Below are positions 25,160-35,269 of a DNA stretch of 64,000 nt, one piece after another. The position numbers and the translations under genes are program-made. The stretch spans positions 124,001 to 188,000 of the forward strand of contig NZ_JACGXN010000002.1 in NCBI RefSeq assembly GCF_014138285.1, read 5' to 3'. The first letter of the stretch is position 1. Each line of letters begins with the position of its first letter. The stretch is from Phyllobacterium myrsinacearum. GTDB lineage: Bacteria; Pseudomonadota; Alphaproteobacteria; Rhizobiales; Rhizobiaceae. Below the pieces are notes generated by a model. It was not told where the DNA came from, did no database searches, and saw only the letters and a program-made list of their open reading frames with translations.

Positions 25160-27391
25160 ATGGCTCTCTCCAACACAATCCAGATCACACCGGAACTCGT
25201 TGCTTCGCACGGGCTTAAGCCGGACGAATATCAACGCATTCTCGACCTGATTGGACGTGAGCCCAGCTTTACCGAGCTTGGCATCTTCTCCGCCATGTGG
25301 AACGAGCATTGCTCCTACAAATCCTCGAAGAAATGGCTGCGGACGCTGCCGACAACCGGCCCTCAGGTCATTCAGGGTCCGGGTGAAAATGCCGGTGTTG
25401 TCGATATCGGTGATGGCGACTGCGTTGTCTTCAAGATGGAGAGCCACAACCATCCGTCCTATATCGAACCCTATCAGGGTGCAGCAACAGGTGTTGGCGG
25501 TATTCTGCGCGATGTATTCACCATGGGCGCACGGCCGATTGCAGCCATGAACGCGCTGCGCTTTGGCGCACCGTCTCACCCCAAGACACGCCACCTCGTT
25601 TCAGGCGTAGTCGAAGGCGTCGGCGGCTATGGCAACTCTTTTGGTGTCCCCACTGTTGGTGGCGAAGTCAATTTCGATGCCCGCTATAACGGCAACATTC
25701 TCGTCAATGCCTTTGCCGCTGGCCTTGCCAAGACCGATGCGATTTTCCTGTCCGAAGCCAAGGGCGTTGGCCTTCCCGTTGTTTATCTCGGCGCCAAGAC
25801 CGGCCGTGATGGCGTAGGCGGTGCCACGATGGCATCGGCGGAATTCGATGAATCGATCGAAGAGAAGCGCCCGACCGTTCAGGTTGGCGATCCCTTCACG
25901 GAGAAATGCCTGCTCGAAGCCTCGTTGGAACTGATGGCGTCGGGTGCCGTCATCGCTATTCAGGACATGGGCGCCGCGGGTCTCACCTGCTCGGCTGTGG
26001 AAATGGGCGCCAAGGGCAATCTCGGTATTCGGCTGAATCTTGATGACGTACCTGTGCGCGAAGAGCGCATGACCGCCTATGAAATGATGCTGTCGGAAAG
26101 CCAGGAGCGCATGCTCATGGTTCTGCGTCCGGAAAAGGAAGCGGAAGCTCAGGCGATCTTCAAGAAATGGGGTCTGGATTTCGCCATCGTCGGTTACACG
26201 ACTGACGATCTGCGTTTCCGGGTTATCCATCAGGGCGAGGAAGTCGCCAATTTGCCGATCAAGGATCTCGGTGATCAGGCACCTGAATATGACCGTCCAT
26301 GGATGGAACCCGGCAAGCACGCCCCGCTGCCTGCTGCCAGCGTTCCCGATGTGGACGATTACGGTGTGGCGCTGCTGAAGTTGATCGGTTCGCCTGATCT
26401 GTCGTCGCGTCGTTGGGTTTACGAACAATATGACACACTGATTCAAGGCAATTCATTGCAGGTGCCCGGCGGTGACGCCGGTGTCGTGCGTGTTGAAGGT
26501 CACCGCAGCAAGGCGCTTGCTTTCTCGTCGGACGTTACCCCGCGTTACTGTGAAGCCGATCCCTATGAGGGCGGCAAGCAGGCTGTGGCTGAATGCTGGC
26601 GCAACCTGACGGCTGTGGGCGCAGAGCCGCTTGCAGCCACCGACAATCTCAATTTCGGCAATCCGGAGCGTCCAGAGATCATGGGACAGCTGGTGAAGGC
26701 CATTGGCGGTATCGGTGATGCCTGCCGTGCACTCGCCTTCCCCATCGTTTCCGGCAACGTGTCGCTCTACAACGAGACAAACGGTCAGGCGATCCTGCCG
26801 ACACCAACCATTGCCGGCGTCGGCCTCATCCCGGATTGGTCCAAGACGGCCAAGATCGGCGGCATGCATGAAGGCGACGTACTGATTCTGATCGGCGGTG
26901 ACGGCACCCATCTCGGCCAATCGGTCTACCTGCGTGACCTGCATGGCCGTGCCGATGGTCCACCACCACCGGTTGACCTCAACATCGAGAAGCGCAATGG
27001 CAATTTTGTCCGCTCCGCCATCCGCAATGGCCAGATCACTGCCTGCCATGACCTGTCCGACGGCGGCCTTGGCATTGCACTTGCCGAAATGTGCATGGCC
27101 TCCGGCAAGGGCGCAAATGTCAACGTTGGCGAAGGTCCGGCTCACGCCGTGCTTTTTGGTGAAGATCAGGCGCGCTACCTCGTCGCAGTGGCCCCTGACA
27201 TGGCCAACTTCATCGCACTTAACGCAGAAGGCTCGGGCGTTCCGTTCCGCAAGCTTGGAACGGTTGGCGGCAGCACATTGACGATCGAGCGTCTCGCCTC
27301 CATATCAGTTGCAGACCTGACAAAAGCACACGAATCGTGGTTCCCTGACTATATGAACGGTCGGGACGGCGAAGAAACACAGGCTGCATGA
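25160..27391 (+). CDS. purL: Phosphoribosylformylglycinamidine synthase subunit PurL
   Basis: PurL is the synthase subunit that converts FGAR to FGAM with ATP and ammonia from PurQ. At 743 aa it is the small, Gram-positive/alphaproteobacterial type that needs PurS and PurQ, both encoded upstream. Evident are [71 protein letters not shown] and [16 protein letters not shown]. The ATG at 25160 fits the family start; an in-frame ATG at 25142 would add six residues. Confidence 0.95.
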   Translation: MALSNTIQITPELVASHGLKPDEYQRILDLIGREPSFTELGIFSAMWNEHCSYKSSKKWLRTLPTTGPQVIQGPGENAGVVDIGDGDCVVFKMESHNHPSYIEPYQGAATGVGGILRDVFTMGARPIAAMNALRFGAPSHPKTRHLVSGVVEGVGGYGNSFGVPTVGGEVNFDARYNGNILVNAFAAGLAKTDAIFLSEAKGVGLPVVYLGAKTGRDGVGGATMASAEFDESIEEKRPTVQVGDPFTEKCLLEASLELMASGAVIAIQDMGAAGLTCSAVEMGAKGNLGIRLNLDDVPVREERMTAYEMMLSESQERMLMVLRPEKEAEAQAIFKKWGLDFAIVGYTTDDLRFRVIHQGEEVANLPIKDLGDQAPEYDRPWMEPGKHAPLPAASVPDVDDYGVALLKLIGSPDLSSRRWVYEQYDTLIQGNSLQVPGGDAGVVRVEGHRSKALAFSSDVTPRYCEADPYEGGKQAVAECWRNLTAVGAEPLAATDNLNFGNPERPEIMGQLVKAIGGIGDACRALAFPIVSGNVSLYNETNGQAILPTPTIAGVGLIPDWSKTAKIGGMHEGDVLILIGGDGTHLGQSVYLRDLHGRADGPPPPVDLNIEKRNGNFVRSAIRNGQITACHDLSDGGLGIALAEMCMASGKGANVNVGEGPAHAVLFGEDQARYLVAVAPDMANFIALNAEGSGVPFRKLGTVGGSTLTIERLASISVADLTKAHESWFPDYMNGRDGEETQAA

Positions 27392-27434
27392 TCCTGTCCT
27401 CTTAAAGGACCGGCGAAAGTTTGGGAGACAGAAC

Positions 27435-27668
27435 ATGGCTATGGACGCGCACGACATCGAGAAAATGATCAAGGACGCCATCCCTGATGCACAAGTGACC
27501 ATTCGCGATCTGGCAGGCGATGGTGATCATTATGCAGCGGAAGTCGTCGCCGAGAGTTTTCGCGGCAAGTCGCGCGTTCAGCAGCACCAGATGGTCTATG
27601 ATGCGCTGAAGGGCAATATGGGCGGGGTGTTGCACGCCCTCGCCCTTCAGACCAGTGCTCCGGAATAG
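27435..27668 (+). CDS. BolA family protein
   Basis: This 77-aa protein is a short BolA domain (PF01722), with MIKDAIPDAQVTIRDLAGDGDHYAAEVV, FRGKSRVQQHQMVYDAL and HALALQT at the end. BolA proteins form heterodimers with CGFS monothiol glutaredoxins through a shared [2Fe-2S] cluster, and grxD lies 0.9 kb downstream. The conserved histidine in VQQHQMVY is the likely cluster ligand. GGGAG precedes the ATG. The stop directly abuts the convergent glycosidase gene. Confidence 0.9.
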   Translation: MAMDAHDIEKMIKDAIPDAQVTIRDLAGDGDHYAAEVVAESFRGKSRVQQHQMVYDALKGNMGGVLHALALQTSAPE

Positions 27669-28481
27669 TCACTTCTTTCCGAACACGGCGATAATCGGAC
27701 CAACGGGATCCGTACCACCGATGAGCGTCTTCCGGTCATTGGCAAGTGCGGAGATCGTACCATCCAGAAACAGCGCATTGGCGCAACCAAGCCCGTCCTT
27801 GAACAGCCGGGCAAAGCTTCCCAGACTCACAGGCTCTATCGTTATCGCCAGCACGACCGTGTTGGCATCACGGACACCGACGCCATTGCGGATCAGGCGT
27901 GATGTACCATTCGGCTCAAAGCGCGGGTGAACCTGTCCATTGATCACCAGCATTGGTCCTGATTGCGTTGCAATGCGGACATCAGGCGCGGCCGCAGCGA
28001 AAGCAGCCGTCTCCAGAACACCCGGCGTTCCATTCTTCTCGACAAAGAAAACGCCGTTCGGCTTCAGGAAGAAATTGCCTTCGCCGTCACCGACCTGCAA
28101 TTCCGAGATTGTTTTGCCGTTCTCCACGTAAAGACCGACAGCAGAAAGGTCTTCTTCATACATGCCGGCATTCATGGCAAGGATCGGCCGCGTCTCTTGC
28201 AGACGCGACATCACGAACGCCTTCAGCGACCCGTAGGGGTCTCCATCGGTGCCTGCGCGCGCCAGATCGATCCGGTGGGTTCGCAGATCGACCTCACAGA
28301 CAATGGTATCGACACCTTCGAACGTCATCTTCCGGCAAATGTCAGGCAGGTCGCCGTCAGAAATATTGATCGGCGGGTTAGGCGCAGGTTTGGGCGGTGG
28401 TGCAGGACGCATAAACCAGAAAATTCCTGCCAAAATTGCCACAGCGGCGAGACTGATCACAATGATGATACGAGATGACAC
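27669..28481 (-). CDS. Phosphodiester glycosidase family protein (NAGPA domain), membrane-anchored
   Basis: The 270-aa product starts with one hydrophobic segment (IIIVISLAAVAILAGIFWFM), likely an uncleaved anchor, and a proline-rich spacer. The rest is a NAGPA/phosphodiester glycosidase domain (PF09992): LAMNAGMYEEDLSAVGLYVENG, VFFVEKNG, ATQSGPMLVINGQVHPRF, RLIRNGVGV and NALFLDGTISALA. Human NAGPA uncovers mannose 6-phosphate; bacterial members are thought to act on cell-surface glycans. It sits between bolA and grxD on the opposite strand. Confidence 0.82.
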   Translation of the reverse strand: MSSRIIIVISLAAVAILAGIFWFMRPAPPPKPAPNPPINISDGDLPDICRKMTFEGVDTIVCEVDLRTHRIDLARAGTDGDPYGSLKAFVMSRLQETRPILAMNAGMYEEDLSAVGLYVENGKTISELQVGDGEGNFFLKPNGVFFVEKNGTPGVLETAAFAAAAPDVRIATQSGPMLVINGQVHPRFEPNGTSRLIRNGVGVRDANTVVLAITIEPVSLGSFARLFKDGLGCANALFLDGTISALANDRKTLIGGTDPVGPIIAVFGKK

Positions 28482-28587
28482 GATAACCAGCCTTGTTTTG
28501 CCAGAATTGAAGCGCTATTTGTTTAGAAGAGATCAATTTGGACCATTGATGACGATTCGTTGTCATTTGGTATGAAAGGTTGCCGAA

Positions 28588-28920
28588 ATGAGCGGTATCA
28601 ATGAATTTATCGACAATGAGGTCAAGAGCAACGACGTCGTCCTTTTCATGAAGGGAACGCCGGGCTTTCCGCAGTGCGGCTTTTCGGGCCAGGTCGTCCA
28701 AATTCTTGACTACATCGGCGTCGATTACAAAGGCGTGAATATTCTGACCTCGAATGAACTGCGTCAGGGTATCAAGGATTATTCCAATTGGCCGACCATC
28801 CCGCAGCTTTACGTGAAGGGCGAATTCGTCGGCGGTTGCGACATCATCCGCGAAATGTTCCAGGCAGGCGAATTACAAACCCTGCTCAGCGAAAAGGGCG
28901 TCGCTACAAAAGCGGCCTGA
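28588..28920 (+). CDS. grxD: Monothiol glutaredoxin, Grx4 family
   Basis: The 110 residues match Grx4/GrxD proteins: [19 protein letters not shown] with the CGFS active site near residue 30, then the glutathione-binding [24 protein letters not shown] glutaredoxins carry and transfer [2Fe-2S] clusters and pair with BolA, encoded 0.9 kb upstream. In Rhizobiales the two genes are usually close, downstream of purL, as here. A terminator follows before the efflux gene. Confidence 0.94.
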   Translation: MSGINEFIDNEVKSNDVVLFMKGTPGFPQCGFSGQVVQILDYIGVDYKGVNILTSNELRQGIKDYSNWPTIPQLYVKGEFVGGCDIIREMFQAGELQTLLSEKGVATKAA

Positions 28921-28970
28921 CTACGCAATAGTTTCAATCGGTTCCGGGGAAATCCGGAATCTCATTCTCA

Positions 28971-29006
28971 AGGCGCTGGCTGTTCCAGCGCCTTTGTCTT
29001 TGTTTT
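28971..29006 (+). terminator. Terminator of grxD
   Basis: AGGCGCTGG-CTGTT-CCAGCGCCT is followed by TTGTCTTTGTTTT, a typical plus-strand Rho-independent terminator about 50 bp past the grxD stop and just before the efflux gene start. Confidence 0.8.
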
Positions 29007-29018
29007 GCAGGTCTCATA

Positions 29019-30266
29019 ATGGATACCACCACACAAGCGACAGCGCCGCGCCTGATGGGCATGGGCAAAGTCGAGTTCATCGGAATGATGGCCATGCTCA
29101 TGGCGATCAACGCGCTTGCCATCGATATCATGCTGCCCGGTTTGCAGCAGATCGGCGCGAGCCTTGGTGTGACCAATGAAAACCACCGGCAATATGTGAT
29201 ATCAGCCTATCTGCTGGGTTTCTCGGTATCGCAATTGTTCTATGGTCCGCTGTCCGACCGCTTCGGTCGTCGCAAGCCGCTGCTGTTCGGCCTGGTTGTC
29301 TACGTCATAGCCGCAGCCAGCGCGGCCTTCGTGCCAAGCTTTGCTTCCCTCCTCTTTTTCCGCCTCATCCAGGGCATTGGTTCGGCGGCAACGCGCGTTA
29401 TCACGATTTCCATCGTTCGTGACGTTTATGGCGGGCGGCAGATGGCGGAAGTCATGTCGCTGATCATGATGGTGTTCATGATCGTACCGGTTATCGCGCC
29501 GGGCACTGGCCAGGCTGTCATGCTGTTCGGCGACTGGCACCTGATCTTCATGTTCATGGCCGTCGTGGCAGCCGGTGTGACCATCTGGATGTATTTCCGC
29601 CTGCCCGAAACCTTTGATCCGGCCGACCGGCGTCCGTTTACGCTGGCATCGGTTGCCCAGGGCTTCAAGATCGTGCTGACGAACCGCGTTGCACTTTGCT
29701 ATACGCTGGCGAGTGCATTCCTGTTCGGATCCCTCTTCGGCTTCATCAATTCGGCCCAGCAGATTTATATCGGCATCTATGATCTCGGCATCTGGTTCCC
29801 GGTGGCGTTCTCAGCGATCGCCATCATGATGGCGTTCTCATCCTTCGTGAACTCGCGCTTTGTCGGCAGGTTCGGCATGCGCCGTCTGTCGCACGGCGCA
29901 CTCATGGGCTTTTTGACGATCAATACGGTCTGGTTGCTCCTGACCATATTCGGTCCGCACCCAACGCCGTTCCCGCTTTACCTGCTGCTCTTCGCTATGG
30001 CGATGTTTCAGTTCGGCTGGATCGGATCGAACTTCAATGCGCTTGCCATGGAGCCGCTGGGCCACGTGGCCGGGACGGCATCGTCAGTGCTTGGGTTCAT
30101 GGGCACGGCAGGCGGCGGCGCGATCGGCGCCATCATCGGCCAGTCCTATGATGGGACGACCTTGCCGCTCGTCATGGGCTTCTTCGTGGTTTCGGTGATC
30201 GGCCTGATGTTCGTGCTGATTGCCGAAAAGGGCAAACTTTTCCATCCCCATAATCCGCGAGTCTAA
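29019..30266 (+). CDS. Bcr/CflA-type MFS multidrug efflux transporter
   Basis: At 415 aa with about twelve hydrophobic segments this is a proton-driven drug exporter of the DHA1 (Bcr/CflA) group. The first helix contains MLPGLQQIGASLGV. The family motif between helices 2 and 3 reads FYGPLSDRFGRRKPLL, and FFRLIQGIGSAATRV fits helix 4. Later comes GHVAGTASSVLGFMGTAGGG. The substrate is not predictable. It is downstream of the grxD terminator, so it probably has its own promoter; its 3' end converges with the IMPase gene. Confidence 0.88.
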   Translation: MDTTTQATAPRLMGMGKVEFIGMMAMLMAINALAIDIMLPGLQQIGASLGVTNENHRQYVISAYLLGFSVSQLFYGPLSDRFGRRKPLLFGLVVYVIAAASAAFVPSFASLLFFRLIQGIGSAATRVITISIVRDVYGGRQMAEVMSLIMMVFMIVPVIAPGTGQAVMLFGDWHLIFMFMAVVAAGVTIWMYFRLPETFDPADRRPFTLASVAQGFKIVLTNRVALCYTLASAFLFGSLFGFINSAQQIYIGIYDLGIWFPVAFSAIAIMMAFSSFVNSRFVGRFGMRRLSHGALMGFLTINTVWLLLTIFGPHPTPFPLYLLLFAMAMFQFGWIGSNFNALAMEPLGHVAGTASSVLGFMGTAGGGAIGAIIGQSYDGTTLPLVMGFFVVSVIGLMFVLIAEKGKLFHPHNPRV

Positions 30267-30275
30267 ACCAGCGAG

Positions 30276-31103
30276 TTATTCGGACCAAAGAGTCTGGCGC
30301 AAATCCTGCCAGTTGGCCTTATCGGGCGCAATCAGCAGGCCGCCGTCCAGATGTCTGGGAAGATAGGCAGAACCATCGAAGCGGGCTGCATAGCCGCCCG
30401 CTTCCTGATGGATGAGCACACCGGCAAGATGATCCCACGGCATCAGCTTGTTGAAGAGGGCGAAATGCGCATTTCCCGAGGCAATCAGGCGGTATTCATG
30501 CGCCGCACAGCGGAAACCGAACGATGCGTTGCACTTGGCATGGTTGCGCGCCAGTGTCGACCGCAGGGGATCGCTGAGAAACTGCCATGAAATCGCACCC
30601 AGCATCTCATTGACCGCCGTCGGCGGCGAAACAGATACTTTCTGCCTGATACCAAAGGCCGAGCGGATGTGGCTCCCTGCCCCTTTGACACCAATGATCC
30701 AGTCCTTGCCGACGGGATCGTGGATGATCCCGGCCACCGTCTCGCCATTGACCACAACGGCCAGCATCACACCGAACAGCGGCACGCCGGTGGCAAAATT
30801 ATAGGTGCCGTCGACAGGATCGATGACGAAGGCCAGCGGTGCGTCTTTCAACTTGCCAAGCAGGGATGTATCCAGTTCGCAGGCTTCTTCACCGAGCACA
30901 AAGGCATCGGGATAGCGCTCGCGCAGACGTTCTGTGATCACCCGTTCAGCGCTCGTGTCGGCTTCCGTCACCAGATCCAGCGCAGACGTCTTCTGTTTGA
31001 CATCATCCGTGCCCAGCTGGCGAAAGCGCGGCATGATTTCCTGAACCGCAACGGCGGCAAGCAGATCACTCAACCAATCGATATCATTGTCATTAAACTG
31101 CAC
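30276..31103 (-). CDS. Inositol monophosphatase family protein
   Basis: The 275-aa protein has the IMPase metal-site motifs in order: [21 protein letters not shown] (Glu ligand), [17 protein letters not shown] and [16 protein letters not shown]. It removes phosphate from inositol phosphate, histidinol phosphate or a similar sugar phosphate. The start is placed at a GTG at 31103, giving [15 protein letters not shown] and an 11-bp overlap with the 3' end of the ttcA-like gene; the ATG at 31184 would add 27 residues lying inside that gene. The pair is probably translationally coupled. Confidence 0.82.
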   Translation of the reverse strand: MQFNDNDIDWLSDLLAAVAVQEIMPRFRQLGTDDVKQKTSALDLVTEADTSAERVITERLRERYPDAFVLGEEACELDTSLLGKLKDAPLAFVIDPVDGTYNFATGVPLFGVMLAVVVNGETVAGIIHDPVGKDWIIGVKGAGSHIRSAFGIRQKVSVSPPTAVNEMLGAISWQFLSDPLRSTLARNHAKCNASFGFRCAAHEYRLIASGNAHFALFNKLMPWDHLAGVLIHQEAGGYAARFDGSAYLPRHLDGGLLIAPDKANWQDLRQTLWSE

Positions 31104-31956
31104 TGGGTTCGGCTCCGCTTGTGGCAAGACCGGCAAAATCGAAAATGTTGCGGTCGAGAAGATGGCTCGGGCGCGTATTGGCAAGCGCGCGGATCATGAT
31201 TTCCTTGCGGCCCGGCATGCGCTTTTCGATGTCGGTCAGCATCGCCTTCATCATGTTGCGCTGCAGCCCGTCCTGACTGCCGCAGAGATCGCAGGGGATG
31301 ATCGGAAACTGCATGGCGCCAGAAAATTTTTCCAGATCGTCTTCGGCGCAGTAGCTCAGCGGCCGCAACACCATGACATCGCCCTCGTCATTGAGCAGTT
31401 TCGGCGGCATCGCCGCCAGCCTGCCGCCGTGGAAGAGGTTCATGAAGAAGGTTTCGAGAATGTCCTCGCGGTGATGGCCGAGCACCAGCGCGGAACAGCC
31501 CTCTTCCCGGGCAACCCGGTAGAGATGACCGCGCCGCAGACGCGAGCAGAGCGAGCAATAGGTCTGGTTCTCCTGCACCTTGTCGGTAACGATCGAATAG
31601 GTATCCTTGTACTCGATACGGTGTTCAATACCGTTCTTCTCAAGGAATTCAGGCAGGATATGCTTGGGGAAATTCGGCTGCCCCTGATCGAGATTGCAGG
31701 CAAGCAGTTCCACCGGCAGCATGCCGCGCCATTTCAGATCAAGCAGCAATGCGAGGAGCCCATAGGAATCCTTGCCGCCGGAAAGCCCGATCAGCCAGCG
31801 TTCACCCGGCTTCACCATACCAAAGTCATCAAGCGCCTGCCTCGCATTGCGCAGGAGCCGCTTACGCAGCTTGTTGAATTCGACATTGGACGGCACTCCG
31901 AGAAACATCGGGTGGCAACCGGCAGCATCAGCCAATTCCTGATCATGAATGGTCAT
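31093..31956 (-). CDS. ttcA: TtcA-like tRNA 2-thiocytidine synthetase
   Basis: This 287-aa protein is a PP-loop ATPase of the TtcA group, which thiolates cytidine 32 in tRNA using a [4Fe-4S] cluster. Seen are the PP-loop [15 protein letters not shown], the cluster cysteines in [14 protein letters not shown] and a third in IPCDLCGSQ, plus [23 protein letters not shown]. The start is the ATG at 31956, with AGAGG placed before it; the frame open to 32073 runs into an intergenic repeat. It probably forms a two-gene unit with the IMPase gene. Confidence 0.9.
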   Translation of the reverse strand: MTIHDQELADAAGCHPMFLGVPSNVEFNKLRKRLLRNARQALDDFGMVKPGERWLIGLSGGKDSYGLLALLLDLKWRGMLPVELLACNLDQGQPNFPKHILPEFLEKNGIEHRIEYKDTYSIVTDKVQENQTYCSLCSRLRRGHLYRVAREEGCSALVLGHHREDILETFFMNLFHGGRLAAMPPKLLNDEGDVMVLRPLSYCAEDDLEKFSGAMQFPIIPCDLCGSQDGLQRNMMKAMLTDIEKRMPGRKEIMIRALANTRPSHLLDRNIFDFAGLATSGAEPSAV

Positions 31957-32025
31957 TGTAACACCTCTGGCGCCTTCATTGCCTTGGCTTGAAAGCGAAG
32001 GCAAGGGATGATTGCAAACTTGAGT

Positions 32026-32218
32026 CACCCCCCTCTGGGCTGTCGCCCATCTCCCCACAAGGGGGGAGATCACATCGACATCAGAGATTTCGCGCTATTT
32101 TCAACATTGCAAATTGTGCGAAGGCAGTCATGAAGGCTGATCTCCCCCCTTGCGGGGGGCCGAAGGCGGGCGAGACCCGTGGCTCGCCCCGGCAGCCCGA
32201 CAGGGCAGAGGGGGTAAA
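32026..32218. repeat. Long intergenic palindrome, GGGGGAGATC family, copy 1
   Basis: The ends carry CACCCCCCTCTG and CAGAGGGGGT-type sequences in opposite orientation. Inside are CTCCCC-ACAA-GGGGGGAGATCACATCG and, inverted, GGCTGATCTCCCCCCTTGCGGGGG. A related element with the same order of blocks is at 51869-52028. This copy has extra sequence in its right half. It lies between glsA and ttcA. Confidence 0.8.
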
Positions 32219-32223
32219 CCAAC

Positions 32224-33153
32224 CTACTGCCCGAACACCGACCAGCCGGTCCTTTGTGCCAGAAGCTCCAGCGCGGCTGAACCGAGCAGCGAATTGCCGT
32301 TCTCGTTCAGTCCCGGCGACCAGGCGGCAATCGATGCCTTGCCCGGCGCTATGGCAAGAATCCCGCCGCCCACACCGCTTTTGCCGGGCAGACCGACCCG
32401 ATAGGCGAAATCGCCCGAGCCGTCATAGTGCCCGCACATCAGCATCAGCGCATTAATGCGGCGTGCCCGGCCCGATGACACGACACTACCACCGCTCAGC
32501 GGATTACGACCTGCAGAGGCCAGATACAGCCCCGCATGGGCCAGCTGCCGACAGGACATGGCAATTGCGCAATGATGGAAATAGACGCCAAGCACGTGCT
32601 CGGCCGGATGATTGAGATTGCCGAAGGAGCGCATGAAATTGGCCAACGCGACATTACGATAGCCCGTATTGGTCTCGGATCGCGCCACGTTGTGATCAAT
32701 GGCGATAGTCTCGTCATCGGCCAGATGCCGGATGAACTGAACAATTTCGCCGATTGCCTCTTTCGGCAGATGCCCTGCCAGAACGACATCGGCCACGGCA
32801 ATAGCACCGGCATTAATGAAGGGATTGCGCGGTTTGCCCTTCTCCTGCTCCAGCTGGACAATGGAATTGAAGGCATTGCCCGAGGGCTCGCGGCCCACAC
32901 GCTTCCACAGCCCGTCGCCGATCTTGCCAAGCGCCAGTGTCAGCGTAAAAACCTTGGAAATACTCTGGATGGAAAAGGACGTGTCCGCATCACCTGCTGT
33001 GTGCACCTGGCCATCGACGGTGCACAAGGCCAGCCCGAACTGTTTCGGATCGACCGTGGCAAGCTCCGGAATATAATCCGCCAGCTTGCCCTCGCCGATC
33101 CGGCTGGCAAGATCCTGATAGACACTGTCGACAACATCCTGAAGGTCGGTCAT
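32224..33153 (-). CDS. glsA: Glutaminase A
   Basis: The 309-aa enzyme hydrolyses glutamine to glutamate and ammonia. It is a serine-dependent beta-lactamase-like fold with the S-x-x-K motif in [16 protein letters not shown], the conserved [42 protein letters not shown], and the C-terminal [15 protein letters not shown]. Length and order match bacterial glutaminases such as GlsA/YbaS. It is downstream of the rpsD terminator and so is transcribed separately. Confidence 0.94.
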   Translation of the reverse strand: MTDLQDVVDSVYQDLASRIGEGKLADYIPELATVDPKQFGLALCTVDGQVHTAGDADTSFSIQSISKVFTLTLALGKIGDGLWKRVGREPSGNAFNSIVQLEQEKGKPRNPFINAGAIAVADVVLAGHLPKEAIGEIVQFIRHLADDETIAIDHNVARSETNTGYRNVALANFMRSFGNLNHPAEHVLGVYFHHCAIAMSCRQLAHAGLYLASAGRNPLSGGSVVSSGRARRINALMLMCGHYDGSGDFAYRVGLPGKSGVGGGILAIAPGKASIAAWSPGLNENGNSLLGSAALELLAQRTGWSVFGQ

Positions 33154-33177
33154 GCGCGCTCCGGCAAGGTATCAAAC

Positions 33178-33211
33178 AAAAAAAGCCGCCCTGATTTCTC
33201 TGGGCGGCTTT
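33178..33211 (-). terminator. Rho-independent terminator downstream of rpsD
   Basis: AAAGCCGCCC / GGGCGGCTTT with a 10-nt loop is followed by seven T residues on the minus strand. It ends the rpsD transcript about 120 bp past the stop and 25 bp before the glsA start. Confidence 0.88.
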
Positions 33212-33229
33212 CCATAAACTCAGAACTGC

Positions 33230-33332
33230 GTGCTGCGCCATGCGTCCTATTGGACGCATAAAGGACGCAGCACCAATTTGAGTGACGCATAATCCTTTCC
33301 AAAAATCCGAGGAGATTTTTGGGGTTATGCGT
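33230..33332 (-). other. Two nested stem-loops in the rpsD 3' untranslated region
   Basis: Directly after the rpsD stop, ACGCATAA and TTATGCGT (33285-33292, 33325-33332) enclose CCAAAAATC / GATTTTTGG. A second nested hairpin follows, with outer arms GTGCTGCG / CGCAGCAC (33230-33237, 33266-33273) and inner arms TGCGTCC / GGACGCA around TATT. Both precede the terminator at 33178-33211. Confidence 0.75.
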
Positions 33333-33949
33333 TAACGCGAATAGAATTCGACAACCAGGTTTGGTTCCATCTGTACAGCGTATGGCACATCGGAGAAGGC
33401 CGGAACGCGTGTGTACTTGGCAACCATCTTGTTGTGATCAACTTCGAGATATTCAGGAACATCACGCTCAGCGAGCTGAACGGCTTCCAGAACGATAACG
33501 AGCTGCTTCGACTTTTCGCGCACTTCAATCACGTCACCTGCCTTGCAGATGTAGGACTGAATGTTGACGCGACGGCCGTTGACGTTGACGTGACCATGGT
33601 TGACGAACTGGCGCGCTGCAAAGATCGTCGGAACGAACTTGGCGCGGTACACCACTGCATCCAGACGCGACTCGAGCAGGCCGATCAGCTGTTCGCCGGT
33701 ATCGCCCTTACGACGGGAAGCTTCTTCGTAGGTCTTGCGGAACTGCTTTTCCGAGATGTCGCCGTAGAAGCCCTTGAGCTTCTGCTTGGCGCGCAGCTGT
33801 ACGCCGAAATCGGAAAGCTTGCTCTTGCGGCGCTGACCGTGCTGGCCAGGACCATATTCACGACGATTTACCGGGGACTTCGGACGACCCCAGATGTTTT
33901 CGCCCATACGGCGGTCAATTTTATACTTGGACGATTCGCGCTTGCTCAT
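33332..33949 (-). CDS. rpsD: 30S ribosomal protein S4
   Basis: The 205-aa protein matches S4: the basic start [59 protein letters not shown] and the S4 RNA-binding domain [20 protein letters not shown]4 starts 30S assembly at the 5' domain of 16S rRNA and is a known translational autoregulator. The start is the ATG at 33949 (MSKRESS). It stands alone here rather than in the alpha operon, as is usual for alphaproteobacteria. A promoter is visible about 175 bp upstream. Confidence 0.97.
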   Translation of the reverse strand: MSKRESSKYKIDRRMGENIWGRPKSPVNRREYGPGQHGQRRKSKLSDFGVQLRAKQKLKGFYGDISEKQFRKTYEEASRRKGDTGEQLIGLLESRLDAVVYRAKFVPTIFAARQFVNHGHVNVNGRRVNIQSYICKAGDVIEVREKSKQLVIVLEAVQLAERDVPEYLEVDHNKMVAKYTRVPAFSDVPYAVQMEPNLVVEFYSR

Positions 33950-34123
33950 CGCATTTCCTTTCAAACAAACACAAATCGAAGCTTGCGCCTCGATTCAAGG
34001 AAACGCGCCCTCCTCTGCCTTCTGTTTTTGAAGACTGACAGAATGATTCACGCACGCTTTGCGAAATCACTCACGGGACACGTCAAATGAAACGCAGAGC
34101 CGTTGAGCCCTGCGCTGGGGTGG

Positions 34124-34152
34124 CTTCTAGTGTGAAGGTTTCGTGATGTCAA
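34124..34152 (-). promoter_or_regulatory. Housekeeping sigma-factor promoter for rpsD
   Basis: On the minus strand TTGACA (34147-34152) is separated by exactly 17 bp from TAGAAG (34124-34129). Transcription would start near 34117, giving an untranslated leader of about 165 nt before rpsD, long enough for the feedback control known for S4 genes. Confidence 0.65.
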
Positions 34153-34244
34153 GCGAGACAGAGCATTTCAAGGGGTTATAAAGTTTGAAACCGATACTGT
34201 CTGTCAGGCGTTAGGCTATACGCTTAACAGGAGTAGAGCCGGAA

Positions 34245-35249
34245 ATGACCCTATCCTTACAGCAGTCGCGCTGCTCGACGATCATTCTTTTATCCCTCAC
34301 GGCATGTTTTACAACAACGGCTTTGCTCGGTACAGCTGACATTGCCGATGCACGCCAGCGGCGGCATTACCATTCGGTCAGCCGAACTGTGTTGCCCCTT
34401 GTGCCACCGATACCGCAAGCCAAACCCGGCAGCGAACCCTCACCTGAGGCCCCCAAGCCCGACGAAAAGCCAGCCGAAGACATTCAGAAAGCCGATCCGG
34501 AAATGACCCCGGTTCCTGAACAAAAGCCTGTACCTGACACCAAGGATGTCAAACCCGCGGAAAAACCCGATGTGAAAACCGGCGAGCAACTTGGTCCGAA
34601 TCTTCCAGCGGGCCAGAAGGCAGGCGCCGAAGACAGTTCAAAACCCGATGATGAAGACACGGCAGAAAAACCCGACCCCACCACCTCCCCCGACCGGGTG
34701 TACCAGAATGCCTGTCCGGCGCTGATGAACGGCGACGTTCAAGGTGAAATCATTCCTCCGCTTTCCGAGGGCACATGCGGCGAACGCTCACCGCTCAAGA
34801 TCACCGCAATCGGCAAGGAGAATCCGGTAAAATTTGCAGCCCCCATCATCACCAACTGCACAATGGCCGGAACTCTTGCCGGATGGATTGGCGACGTGCA
34901 GAAAGCAGCGCAGAAGTCTTTTGGCGCCGGGATCGAAAGCATTTCAACGGGTTCCGACTATCAGTGCCGCAAGGTCAACAATGGCAATAAGGGACGCGTA
35001 TCGGAACATGCCTTCGCCAACGCATTGGATATCATGTCATTCAAGTTCACCAACGGCAAAACCACGGAACTTGGGTCGGGCTGGAAGGGCACGCCGGAAG
35101 AACAGGAATTCTGGCGTTCGATCCACAAGAGCAGCTGCGAGCAGTTCATGACTGTCATCGGACCGGAAGGCGACGCAGCACATCAGGGCAATCTGCATCT
35201 TGATCTCGGCTGTCACGGCAAGGCATGCAAGGCGCGCATCTGCCAGTAA
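34245..35249 (+). CDS. Extensin-like family protein, exported
   Basis: The 334-aa protein begins with a basic-hydrophobic segment (CSTIILLSLTACFTTTALLG) that is a signal peptide or anchor. Residues 55-150 are a low-complexity Pro/Lys/Glu/Asp linker (PDEKPAEDIQKADPEM and similar). The C-terminal 180 residues form the extensin-like domain (PF06904): CGERSPLKITAIG, ITNCTMAGTLAGWI, DYQCRKVNNGNKGRVSEHA, ANALDIMSF and HQGNLHLDLGCHG, with paired cysteines. The domain resembles D-Ala-D-Ala peptidase-type zinc sites, so a cell-wall role is plausible but unproven. Confidence 0.82.
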   Translation: MTLSLQQSRCSTIILLSLTACFTTTALLGTADIADARQRRHYHSVSRTVLPLVPPIPQAKPGSEPSPEAPKPDEKPAEDIQKADPEMTPVPEQKPVPDTKDVKPAEKPDVKTGEQLGPNLPAGQKAGAEDSSKPDDEDTAEKPDPTTSPDRVYQNACPALMNGDVQGEIIPPLSEGTCGERSPLKITAIGKENPVKFAAPIITNCTMAGTLAGWIGDVQKAAQKSFGAGIESISTGSDYQCRKVNNGNKGRVSEHAFANALDIMSFKFTNGKTTELGSGWKGTPEEQEFWRSIHKSSCEQFMTVIGPEGDAAHQGNLHLDLGCHGKACKARICQ

Positions 35250-35269
35250 TGGCAGTGCGCACCTCAATC

